DNA of 64,000 nt, from the NCBI RefSeq assembly GCF_900107925.1, contig NZ_FNUJ01000008.1, forward strand, positions 62,001 through 126,000, read 5' to 3'. The stretch comes from Amycolatopsis pretoriensis (lineage in GTDB: Bacteria > Actinomycetota > Actinomycetes > Mycobacteriales > Pseudonocardiaceae). Below, in pieces: positions 38,854 to 46,338 of the stretch; position 1 is the stretch's first letter, and every line of letters starts with the position of its first letter. The position numbers and the translations under genes are program-made. The notes under the pieces were generated by a model, which was not told where the DNA came from, ran no database searches, and saw nothing but the letters and a program-made list of their open reading frames with translations.

Positions 38854-40068
38854 CTACTGCAGGCGGATCGGGTTGACGATGTCCGCGGTCACCGTGAGTA
38901 GCGTCACCGCGCCGCCGATGAGCACCAGCACCATCGTGATCCCGGACAACCTCGTGTAGTCGACGGGCCCGCCGGCCACCTTGCCCCGTCGGGCGCGGAT
39001 CCAGTCGCGGACGCGCTCGTACCAGACCACCGCGATGTGCCCGCCGTCCAGCGGCAGCAGCGGCAGCAGGTTGAACACGCCGATGAAGAAGTTCAGGCTG
39101 GCCAGCAGGAAGAAGAACAGCACCCAGATGCCCCGCTCGACGGCCTCGCCGCCGATCCGGCTCGCGCCGACGACGCTGACCGGGGTGTTCGGGTCGCGCT
39201 CGCCGCCGAAGATCGCCGTGACGACGGCGGGGATGCGCTGCGGGAACTCGACGAGCCGCTGGGCCGTCTCGGCGAACATCGTGCCGGTGAAGCTGAAGGT
39301 GGCGCCGACCGCGGCGGCCGGGCCGTACTGGGTGGTCACGGCGGGCTGCTGCGGGGAGGCGCCGATCATGCCGACCTCCTTGACGCCCGCGGCGGTCCAG
39401 CGCTGCACCTGCGGCACGTCGACGATGAGCGCGAGCCGCTGGTCGCCACGCTGGACGTCGAACTCGGTGCGGCCCTTGGTGGCCTGCACCGCGGCGAGCA
39501 TCTCCGTCCAGCTCGCGACCGGCTTGCCGCCGACGGCGAGGATCTTGTCGCCGGCCCGCAGCCCGGCGGCCTCCGCCGGCCGCACCGAACCCGGCGGGCA
39601 GGTGGTGTCCTTGGCCTGCTCCTCGGTCGTCGCCGACCGCGCGCAGGACGTCGCCGAGAGCACCGGCGTGGTGTCGGCGGGGGTCAGGTTCGGCAGGCCC
39701 ATCGTCACGGCCATCAGGTAGAGCACGACGAAGCCGAGGATGAAGTGCGTGACCGACCCGGCGGACATCACGACCGTGCGCTTCTAGGTCTTGAACCGCC
39801 ACATCGCGCGCGGCGCCTCGTCCGGCGTCACCTCGTCGAGCGCGGTCATGCCGGCGATGTCGCAGAACCCGCCGAGGGGGATCCACTTGAGGCCGTACTC
39901 GGTCTCCCCGCGGCGCCAGGAGAACACCGTGGGCCCGAAGCCCACGAAGTACCGGCGGACCTTCATGCCGAAGGCCTTGGCGGTGACCATGTGGCCGGCT
40001 TCGTGCAGCGCGACGGAGACGCAGATCCCCAGCGCGAAGAGCACCACACCGATGATGTAGGCGAGCAC
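38854..40068 (-). pseudogene. rip1: Rip1-type site-2 metalloprotease, interrupted by an in-frame TAG
   Basis: The gene encodes a 404-codon membrane zinc protease (S2P/RseP family) that cleaves anti-sigma factors within the membrane. The HExxH site is HEAGH at residues 22-26. FVGFGPTVFSWRRGETEYGLKWIPLGGFCDI follows, then a PDZ domain (about 190-270, RPAEAAGLRAGDKILAVGG) and the second metal motif LLPLDGGH. Codon 95 (39784-39786) is TAG, in the sequence WRFKT-stop-KRTVVMSAG, where relatives have Trp (..WKR..). Both halves are otherwise intact and in the same frame, so one G-to-A change explains it. Either the protein is lost or the base is wrong. GTG 40068 starts three bases after the dxr stop. 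Confidence 0.9.
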
Positions 40069-40071
40069 CCG

Positions 40072-41274
40072 CTACTTCCCCTCGATGATCGAACCGGCCC
40101 GCGCGCGAGCCCAGCGCTCGGCGGCGAGAACGTCCTCGACGTCGCGCGGTTCGCGACGCCACTCGTCGGCGGCTCCCACCACCTCGGAAACAGTGTCCAC
40201 TATCGACGTGAAGCCGGTGTTCTGCGCCAGGAACGCCGCGACGAGCTCCTCGTTCGCGGCGTTGTACACGGCGGGCAGGCAGCCGCCCACGGTGCCGCAG
40301 TGGCGGGCCAGCTCGACCGACGGGAACGCGTCGTTGTCCAGCGGCTCGAACGTCCAGGTCGCGGCCTTGTCCCAGGTGCAGGCGGCAGCGGCATCGGGCA
40401 CGCGGTCGGGCCAGTGCAGCGCGAGCGCGATCGGCAGCCGCATGTCGGGCGGGCTGGCCTGGGCGATCGTCGAGCCGTCGGTGAAGGTCACCATCGAGTG
40501 CACGATCGACTGCGGGTGCACGGTGACGTCGATCTTCTCGGGCGCGATGTCGAACAGCAGCGCCGCTTCGATCAGCTCCAGGCCCTTGTTGACCAGGGTC
40601 GAGGAGTTGATCGTGATCAGCGGGCCCATCGACCAGGTCGGGTGCGCCATCGCCTGCTCGACGGTGACGTCCGCGAGCTCGGCGCGCTTACGGCCGCGGA
40701 ACGGGCCACCGGAAGCGGTGAGGACGAGCCGGGCGACCTCGTTCTCCTTCCCGGCCCGCAGCGCCTGCGCGATGGCGGAGTGCTCGGAGTCGACGGGGAC
40801 GAGCTGCCCGGGCTTCGCGGCGGCGAGCACGAGCGGCCCGCCGGCGATGAGGGACTCCTTGTTCGCGAGCGCGAGGGTGGCGCCGGTGGCGAGCGCCTTG
40901 AGCGTCGGCTCGAGGCCGCGGGAGCCGGGCAGGGCGTTGAGGACGGTGTCGACCTTCACCGCGTCGATCAGTTCGGTGACGGCGTCGGAGCCTGCGAAGA
41001 GCCGCGGGAGCTTGAACTCGCCCTGCGCGTAGCCGCGCTTCTGCGCCTCGGCGTACAGCGCGAGCTGCACGTCTTCGGCGGCGGTGGCCTTGGTGACGGC
41101 GACCGCTTCGACACCGTGGGCGAGCGCTTGGGCGGCGAGCGCGGCCGGGTCGGCACCGCCCGCCGCGATGCCGGCCACCCGGAAGAGGTGCGGGTTGCGC
41201 GCGGCGACGTCCAGGGCCTGCACGCCGATGGACCCGGTGGAGCCGAGCACGAGAACGCTTCGCGAGGTAGTCAT
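40072..41274 (-). CDS. dxr: 1-deoxy-D-xylulose-5-phosphate reductoisomerase (MEP pathway)
   Basis: This 400-residue NADPH-dependent enzyme makes MEP from DXP. The NADPH fold begins VLVLGSTGSIGVQALDV. The metal/substrate region contains VPVDSEHSAIAQAL, LTASGGPFRG, MAHPTWSMGPLITINSSTLVNKGLELIEA (catalytic loop), and VHPQSIVHSMV and MRLPIALALHWPDR further on. Length is normal. It forms an operon with rip1, three bases downstream. Together with ispG it supplies isoprenoid precursors. Confidence 0.97.
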   Translation of the reverse strand: MTTSRSVLVLGSTGSIGVQALDVAARNPHLFRVAGIAAGGADPAALAAQALAHGVEAVAVTKATAAEDVQLALYAEAQKRGYAQGEFKLPRLFAGSDAVTELIDAVKVDTVLNALPGSRGLEPTLKALATGATLALANKESLIAGGPLVLAAAKPGQLVPVDSEHSAIAQALRAGKENEVARLVLTASGGPFRGRKRAELADVTVEQAMAHPTWSMGPLITINSSTLVNKGLELIEAALLFDIAPEKIDVTVHPQSIVHSMVTFTDGSTIAQASPPDMRLPIALALHWPDRVPDAAAACTWDKAATWTFEPLDNDAFPSVELARHCGTVGGCLPAVYNAANEELVAAFLAQNTGFTSIVDTVSEVVGAADEWRREPRDVEDVLAAERWARARAGSIIEGK

Positions 41275-41670
41275 CGCGGGTCATTGTCGCGCGGGACGTC
41301 TCGGCGGCGCACCCGGAGGTTGCCCTGGGCGACGGGCCGGTCCGGGGCCCGCCCGAGTGGCCGGGTTCCCAGCGCTGCCGGGCGGCGGCCCGCCCGCGCC
41401 GCTTGGGGCCTCGCACGAGTGGCCGGGCACCACCCGGGGCGGGTTCGCGGCGCTGCCGAGTGCCCGGCGCCACGGCGGCTCCCCCGGTGCCGGGGCCGGG
41501 TCCGCCGCCCGAGCCCGTCGCACCGGCAGACCGGGCCGGCGTGCGCGGTGTTCTCGCGGCGGTCCGGGGCCCGCGCGAGTGGCCGGCACCACGCGGGGCG
41601 TCTCCGCGGCGCCCCCGGAGGTGTGGGATCATCGGCGCGTCCGTGGTTCATGGGTCTTGAGGAGTTCATC
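41275..41670. repeat. gene-free GC-rich spacer with degenerate repeats
   Basis: There are 396 bases between the divergent dxr and DUF2631 starts. A unit like CGGTCCGGGGCCCGC-CGAGTGGCCGG occurs at about 41337 and 41560, with a more diverged version around 41402 (GGGGCCTCGCACGAGTGGCCGGG). Each is followed by GCGGGGCG or GCGCTGCCGxG-type tails. No CDS is supported, and open frames reflect about 80% GC. Promoters for dxr and the small membrane protein should lie at the two ends. Confidence 0.6.
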
Positions 41671-41928
41671 GTGGCAGGCAAGGCGGTCGAGAAGCGGCGT
41701 CCCGAGGTCGACCCGCGCGACGAGCCGTCGGCGGCCTGGGGCTGGCACGGCTCGTTCCCGAAGGCCACCCGGATCGCCGGCTGGGTCAGCGCGGTCATCC
41801 TCATCGTGATGATCAAGGGCAACCACGAGAACAACACCGAGAACGTGTGGCTGGTCGGCCTGGCGCTGTTCCTGGTCCTGCTGCTCGTGCTCGACATCCG
41901 CAAGCAGCGCACGGCCTGGCGCAAGTAG
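41671..41928 (+). CDS. DUF2631 small membrane protein
   Basis: This 85-residue protein begins MAGKAVEKRRPEVDPRDEPSAAWGWHG. It has two TM helices (about 36-52, IAGWVSAVILIVMIKG, and 60-78, VWLVGLALFLVLLLVLDI) and a basic tail (RKQRTAWRK). DUF2631 proteins are conserved in mycobacteria and relatives near dxr. GTG 41671 is six bases after GAGGAG; ATG 41650 is an alternative. Function unknown. Confidence 0.87.
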   Translation: MAGKAVEKRRPEVDPRDEPSAAWGWHGSFPKATRIAGWVSAVILIVMIKGNHENNTENVWLVGLALFLVLLLVLDIRKQRTAWRK

Positions 41929-41953
41929 TTCGTCATTCGCTAACGTCCCCGGC

Positions 41954-42619
41954 ATGAAGCTGCGCTGGGGTCTGGCTCTCGTCGGTGTTCTGGGTGCCCT
42001 GCTGGTGCCCGCCGTTCCCGCTTCGGCTGCCTCTTCGCCGGTGGTCCGGTGCACGTTCACCCCGACGCCCTCGAACCCGGCGGCGCGTCCGGTGGTGCGT
42101 CCGCTGCCGTTCGCGCTGACCCGCGGGACGGTCGACGTGACGTTCCGCTTCAACTACGGGCCGGTCACCGTGCGGCTGAACCGCGCCGGAGCGGCCCCGT
42201 GCGCGGTCCACAACATGGTTTCGCTGATCCTGCAGCGGTTCTACGACCGTTCGCAGTGCTGGCGGCTTTCGAACTCTTCCCGGCTCGGCGTGCTCCAGTG
42301 CGGAGACATCTACGAGGTCGAAAAGGGCGGGCCGGGGTACAAGTTCCCCGACGAGGTCACCGGCGCGGAGACGTACCCGCGCGGGACCGTCGCGATGGGG
42401 AACCAGGGGCCGGGGACCAACGGGTCCGAGTTCTTCATCGTGCACTCGTTCGCGAACATCCCGGCGAACTACTCGGTGCTGGGCCGCGTGGTGCGGGGCA
42501 TGGAGGCGCTCGACCACATGGTGGCCGACGGGATCATCCCGACCGACCCGAACGGGCCGTTGGACGGGGCGCCGGCCCACCCGGTGAAGATCCAGCGCGC
42601 GTCCGTCGGCTGGCAATAA
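41954..42619 (+). CDS. secreted cyclophilin-type peptidyl-prolyl isomerase
   Basis: This 221-residue protein has a Sec signal (1-26, LALVGVLGALLVPAVPASAA). The cyclophilin domain follows: VTVRLNRAGAAPCAVHNMVSLI, FYDRSQCWRLS, LQCGDI, FPDEVTGAETYPRGTVAMGNQGPGTNGSEFFIVHS, YSVLGRVVRGMEALDHMV. It catalyses prolyl isomerisation outside the membrane. The canonical active-site F-H-R-V is replaced by CWRLS, so activity may be altered. TAACGT (41941-41946) lies seven bases before the ATG, consistent with a leaderless transcript. Confidence 0.9.
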   Translation: MKLRWGLALVGVLGALLVPAVPASAASSPVVRCTFTPTPSNPAARPVVRPLPFALTRGTVDVTFRFNYGPVTVRLNRAGAAPCAVHNMVSLILQRFYDRSQCWRLSNSSRLGVLQCGDIYEVEKGGPGYKFPDEVTGAETYPRGTVAMGNQGPGTNGSEFFIVHSFANIPANYSVLGRVVRGMEALDHMVADGIIPTDPNGPLDGAPAHPVKIQRASVGWQ

Positions 42620-42756
42620 CCGGCCGACCTGCTCCTTTTCGTCGCCTCACGACGGACGCTACCTGCCCCAACGCCCGAAACGTCACCCCAACGAGTGAAT
42701 GCTCTCCGCGCCCGATTACATTGAGCCAGCTGTGAGCAGCCTGTGAGGGGGACTCG

Positions 42757-43857
42757 ATGATCACACACGACCAATACCTCGCCACGCGAAGATTCGGTGC
42801 TCTCGACGGGGTCCGGGCCATCGCCGCCGTGCTCGTCGTCGTCTTCCACTACGGGGGACCGAACTGGGTGCGCGCCAACGGCTGGATCGGCGTGCACCTC
42901 TTCTTCGTCCTCTCCGGGTTCCTCATCACCACCCTCGCCCTGCGCGAAGAGGACCGCAACGGCCGCGTCTCGCTGGCCGAGTTCTACATCCGGCGGGCGT
43001 TCCGGATCCTGCCCGTCTACTACGTCGTCATCGGCGTGGTCGTCGTCTTCGCCTACTTCCGGGGCATGGGGCTGCGCCACAGCGGCATCGTCGCCGCGCT
43101 GCCGTGGAACCTCACCTTCCTCGGCGAGTACCACCAGATGACCCTGTTCGGCCAGGCCTGGACACTCGGCGTCGAGCAGAAGTTCTACCTCGTCTGGCCG
43201 CTGCTCGCGTTCGGCGTCGGCGCGCTCGGCTTCGTCAAGCGGCTGAGCCTCTCGCTCGGGCTCGTCGCCCTCATGCTCGCGCTGATCCCGTTCATGCCCT
43301 ACGCCGGCGCGTACTCGCCGATCCTCATCGGCTGCACGCTGGCGATCGTGCTGCACCACCGCAAGGGCTTCGCCGCGCTGCGGGTGTTCACGCACCCCGT
43401 CGCCGGCCTCGTGGTCGCCGCCGCGCTGGTGGCAGTCCAGACCATGTTCGGCGAGATCGCCGAGTTCCTGAGCGACGAGGGCGGCTCGATCACCGGCACC
43501 CTCTACATCGTGCTCGCGGCGCTGCTGGTGCCGTCGCTGGTCGCCGGCGGCGGTCCACTGGCCTGGGTGCTGTCGCGGCGGCCGATGCGCTTCATCGGGG
43601 AGCGCTCGTACTCGCTGTACCTCATGCAGGGCGTCGTCGCGGTGGCGCTCGCGGGCGCGATCCCGCAGTTCGCCCCGCACCGGACGCTGACCGCGGTCGC
43701 CGTGACGATCGTCGGGCTGCTCGCCGCCGACCTGCTCTACCGCTGGGTCGAGGTCCCGATGATCGACGTCGGCCGCCGCATCATCACCCGCCGCCGCGCG
43801 AAGAAGACCGAGGCGCCGGCGGCGGAGGTCGCCGAACCCGCGCTCGTCACGGCCTGA
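42757..43857 (+). CDS. membrane acyltransferase (acyltransferase 3 / OafA family)
   Basis: This 366-residue integral membrane protein has about 10 TM helices. The family signature RRFGALDGVRAIAAVLVVVFHYG contains the catalytic His in VFHYG, and VHLFFVLSGFLITTLAL and FYIRRAFRILPVYY follow. RFIGERSYSLYLMQ appears late. Such enzymes O-acylate cell-surface sugars, peptidoglycan or small molecules. A 14-base spacer containing GAGGGGGA precedes ATG 42757. No glycan gene cluster is adjacent, so the acceptor is unknown. Confidence 0.92.
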   Translation: MITHDQYLATRRFGALDGVRAIAAVLVVVFHYGGPNWVRANGWIGVHLFFVLSGFLITTLALREEDRNGRVSLAEFYIRRAFRILPVYYVVIGVVVVFAYFRGMGLRHSGIVAALPWNLTFLGEYHQMTLFGQAWTLGVEQKFYLVWPLLAFGVGALGFVKRLSLSLGLVALMLALIPFMPYAGAYSPILIGCTLAIVLHHRKGFAALRVFTHPVAGLVVAAALVAVQTMFGEIAEFLSDEGGSITGTLYIVLAALLVPSLVAGGGPLAWVLSRRPMRFIGERSYSLYLMQGVVAVALAGAIPQFAPHRTLTAVAVTIVGLLAADLLYRWVEVPMIDVGRRIITRRRAKKTEAPAAEVAEPALVTA

Positions 43858-44028
43858 CGGCAGCCAGCGCGGTCAGCGCGTCCTCGATGATCGCCACCAG
43901 CAGCGCGCTGGGGCAGGGCTCGGCCAGAGCCAGGGCCAGTGCCTCAGTCAGGGGACACGCCGCCGCGGGTGCGGGGAAGGCGGGCCGGCCTCGGCCGGCA
44001 GTTCGCCGAGCGCATTCCCACGAACCAT
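43850..44028 (-). other. possible small frameshifted ORF
   Basis: From ATG 44028 (behind GGGGGCAGAG) a frame reads MVRGNALGELPAEAGPPSP and stops at 43948. The next frame over the following 100 bases reads LTEALALALAEPCPSALLVA, then a helical tail ending AAVRP at 43850, with coding-like composition. One frameshift near 43948 would join them into a protein of about 59 residues. It overlaps the acyltransferase stop. I recognise no family, and it may be fortuitous. Confidence 0.2.
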
Positions 44029-44049
44029 CTCTGCCCCCGACGTGAGAAA

Positions 44050-44077
44050 CCGGGTGCCGCGCAGATGCGGCACCCGG
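44050..44077. terminator. terminator downstream of the EmrB-type MFS gene
   Basis: A perfect 11-bp stem CCGGGTGCCGC / GCGGCACCCGG with a 6-base loop GCAGAT lies 15 bases beyond the MFS stop codon (44093), between convergent genes. Confidence 0.75.
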
Positions 44078-44092
44078 CTTCGGAAACCACCC

Positions 44093-45862
44093 TCAGCGTT
44101 CGCTCGCCGGCGACACCAATTCACTCGGTCCCGTGCCCGACTCCCCGGCCACCGCGGCCAGCTCCTCGCCCACCGACTCGCGGTCCTTCGAGCGCGCGTC
44201 CTTCGTCAGCAACGACGCCACCGCGCCGATCAGGCACACCGCGATCGCGAAGCCGAACGCCACCGCCAGGCCCGACTGGAACGGCCCCGAAATCAAGTTC
44301 GGGAAGAAGCTGCGTCCGGTCAGGAACGACGCCTGGTCCGGCGGCAGCGACGCGAGCTGGCCGCCCAGGAGCTGCTGGATCGGGTTGTACCCGAGGAACG
44401 CCGCGAACAGCACCGCCACCGCCGGGAGGTTCGCCACCTGGGCCGCCGCCGTCTCGGGGACGCCGTGGGCCACCAGGCCATCGTGCATCGTCGACGGGAG
44501 GCTGCTCGACAGGCCCGAGATGATCAGGCTGAAGAAGAAGCCGATCGACAGGACCATCGCCGCGTTCTGGAACGTCGTCATCATGCCCGCGCCGGAGCCG
44601 CGCGCGTCCGCCGGGAGGCTGTTCATCACCTCGGCGCGGTTGGGCGAGGAGAACATGCCCATGCCGATGCCGTTGATCAGCAAGATCGCCGCGAACGCCC
44701 AGTAGTCGAAGTTCACCGGCAGGATGATCAGCAGCAGGAACGTGATCGCCGTGATCAGCAGGCCGGTGGAGGCCAGCAGGCGGCTGCCGATGCGGTCGGC
44801 GAGGATGCCCGACGTCGGCGCGGCCACCAGGAACCCGACCGTCATCGGGAGCATGTAGATGCCCGCCCACAACGGCGTCTGCTCGAACGTGTAGCCGTGC
44901 TGCGGCAGCCAGATGCCCTGCAGCCAGATGATCAGGATGAACTGCAGGCCACCGCGGCCGAGCGACGCCGTCAGGTTGGCGACGTTGCCCCAGGTGAACG
45001 ACCGGATCTTGAACAGCGAAAGCCGGAACAGCGGGTTGTCGACCTTGGTCTCGATGATCACGAACGCGACCAGCACGGCGACGCCGCCGATCAGGCAGGA
45101 CAGGACCATTGGGCTGGTCCAGCCGGTCTGCGACGTGCCGTAGGGCTGGATGCCGTAGGTGATGCCGACCAGCACCGCGATCAGGCCGACGGCGAAGGTG
45201 ATGTTGCCCCACCAGTCCATCCGCGCGTGCTTGCGGACGCCGGTGTCGTGCAGCTTGAGGTACGCCCAGATCGTGCCGATCACGCCGAAGGGCACCGACA
45301 CCAGGAAGATCAGGTTCCAGTCGACCGGGGCGAGCACGCCGCCGACGACCAGGCCGAGGAACGAGCCCGCGATGGCCGCGACGCCGTTCATGCCGAGCGC
45401 GAGGCCGCGCTGGTTGGCCGGGAAGGCGTCGGTGAGGATGGCCGAGGAGTTCGCCATCAGGAACGCGCCGCCGACGCCCTGCACGATCCGCCAGCCGATC
45501 AGCCACAGCGCGGCGGCGTCGCCGTCGAACCAGGTGATGGCCAGCATGATGGAAGAAACGGTGAAGACGGCGAAGCCGAGGTTGTACATCCTCGCGCGGC
45601 CGTACATGTCCCCGAGCCTGCCGAAGCTCACCACCAGCACCGCGGTGACCACGAGGAAGCCCATGATCATCCACAGCAGGTAGCTCGTGTTGGCCGGCTC
45701 CAGGGGGTTGATGCCGATGCCCTTGAAGATGTCGGGCAGCGCGATCAGCACGATCGAGGAGTTGATCGTGGCGATCAGCATGCCCAGCGTCGTGTTGGAC
45801 AGCGCGATCCACTTGTACCGCGGCCCCAGTTCCGCGATCGAATACGTCCGGCGTTGCGCCAC
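44093..45862 (-). CDS. MFS multidrug efflux protein, DHA2 (EmrB/QacA) family
   Basis: This 589-residue protein has 14 TM helices. Family motifs: TTLGMLIATINSSIVLIALPDI in TM1 (motif D1), GRLGDMYGRARMYNLG (motif A), WRIVQGVGGAFLMANSSAIL (motif B) and NGVAAIAGSFLGLVVGGVL (motif C). It should export drugs or metabolites by proton antiport. GTG 45862 follows AGAGAGG. The promoter carries two adjacent palindromes, so a local repressor is expected, but none is adjacent except the MocR-type gene upstream. Confidence 0.94.
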   Translation of the reverse strand: MAQRRTYSIAELGPRYKWIALSNTTLGMLIATINSSIVLIALPDIFKGIGINPLEPANTSYLLWMIMGFLVVTAVLVVSFGRLGDMYGRARMYNLGFAVFTVSSIMLAITWFDGDAAALWLIGWRIVQGVGGAFLMANSSAILTDAFPANQRGLALGMNGVAAIAGSFLGLVVGGVLAPVDWNLIFLVSVPFGVIGTIWAYLKLHDTGVRKHARMDWWGNITFAVGLIAVLVGITYGIQPYGTSQTGWTSPMVLSCLIGGVAVLVAFVIIETKVDNPLFRLSLFKIRSFTWGNVANLTASLGRGGLQFILIIWLQGIWLPQHGYTFEQTPLWAGIYMLPMTVGFLVAAPTSGILADRIGSRLLASTGLLITAITFLLLIILPVNFDYWAFAAILLINGIGMGMFSSPNRAEVMNSLPADARGSGAGMMTTFQNAAMVLSIGFFFSLIISGLSSSLPSTMHDGLVAHGVPETAAAQVANLPAVAVLFAAFLGYNPIQQLLGGQLASLPPDQASFLTGRSFFPNLISGPFQSGLAVAFGFAIAVCLIGAVASLLTKDARSKDRESVGEELAAVAGESGTGPSELVSPASER

Positions 45863-45890
45863 TGTGCAACCTCTCTGCTCGCAAAGTCCC

Positions 45891-45925
45891 TTAGCTAGGC
45901 TAAGCAAGTTGCTTGCGTATGGCAA
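45891..45925 (-). promoter_or_regulatory. promoter with two adjacent palindromic operators for the MFS gene
   Basis: Minus-strand -35 TTGCCA (45925-45920), 17 bases, -10 TAGCCT (45902-45897). Two abutting 13-base palindromes, GCAAG-TTG-CTTGC (45904-45916) and TTAGC-TAG-GCTAA (45891-45903), cover the spacer and -10, where a repressor would block polymerase. Confidence 0.7.
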
Positions 45926-46007
45926 CCAAGTCCGCGAATCCCCTGCGAGAGCATGATCACACTCGCTTGACTGTCCTTTGTGGAGTCTTTACCCGGCCGC
46001 GTGTGCG

Positions 46008-46053
46008 ATGAACGACTCGTTCATGGCGTCGGACGACCTGAACGAGTCGTTCA
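46008..46053. repeat. TGAACGA palindrome pair (intergenic stem-loop)
   Basis: TGAACGACTCGTTCA (46009-46023) and TGAACGAGTCGTTCA (46039-46053) are exact reverse complements 15 bases apart, the same arms as at 35379-35431. The element lies between the MFS promoter and the MocR gene stop, so it could end MocR transcription. Confidence 0.7.
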
Positions 46054-46106
46054 TGGCATGACCGGCTCGCGGCGGCCCGGGTTGCCGAGGCGAAGCTCGA
46101 GTGTCT

Positions 46107-46151
46107 TGAATGAGTCATTCAGGACCGCCGAAGACCTGAATGACTCATTCA
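46107..46151. repeat. TGAATGA palindrome pair (intergenic stem-loop)
   Basis: TGAATGAGTCATTCA (46107-46121) and TGAATGACTCATTCA (46137-46151) are exact reverse complements. The element is a sequence variant of the one 54 bases away, with AT replacing CG at matched positions in both arms. The covariation preserves the stem. Confidence 0.7.
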
Positions 46152-46153
46152 GG

Positions 46154-46338
46154 ACGAGTAGCGAGCCAGTCGCCGGCGACAGATGGCTCGGCTGCGCGAC
46201 CTTGCCGGGGCTGTGGACAACTCAGTCGCACCGGCCCGGAATTGTCGGCGCTCGCCGGTAACGTCGAAACCGGGGGTCCCCCGCACGCGCGGGCGCGAAA
46301 GCCGGGGAGCGCGAGGCCGGCGGGAACGAAAGCCGGAG
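46154..46338. other. rest of the MFS-MocR spacer, with an orphan PafBC-type motif at 46242-46264
   Basis: No CDS is supported here. CTGTGGACAACTC (46210-46222) precedes TTGTCGGCG (46242-46250), eight bases and TAACGT (46259-46264) on the plus strand, but no start codon or gene follows. The arrangement (TGTGGA-AA, then TTGTCGGxG, then TAnnnT) is like the upstream region of DUF222/HNH endonuclease genes in actinomycetes as I recall them, so this may be a relic. Confidence 0.4.

Noticed and set aside
45891..45909. IdeR/DtxR iron box at the MFS promoter
   Set aside because: The core TAGGCTAA matches, but only about 12 of 19 positions fit TTAGGTTAGGCTAACCTAA; the two 13-base palindromes explain the sequence better.
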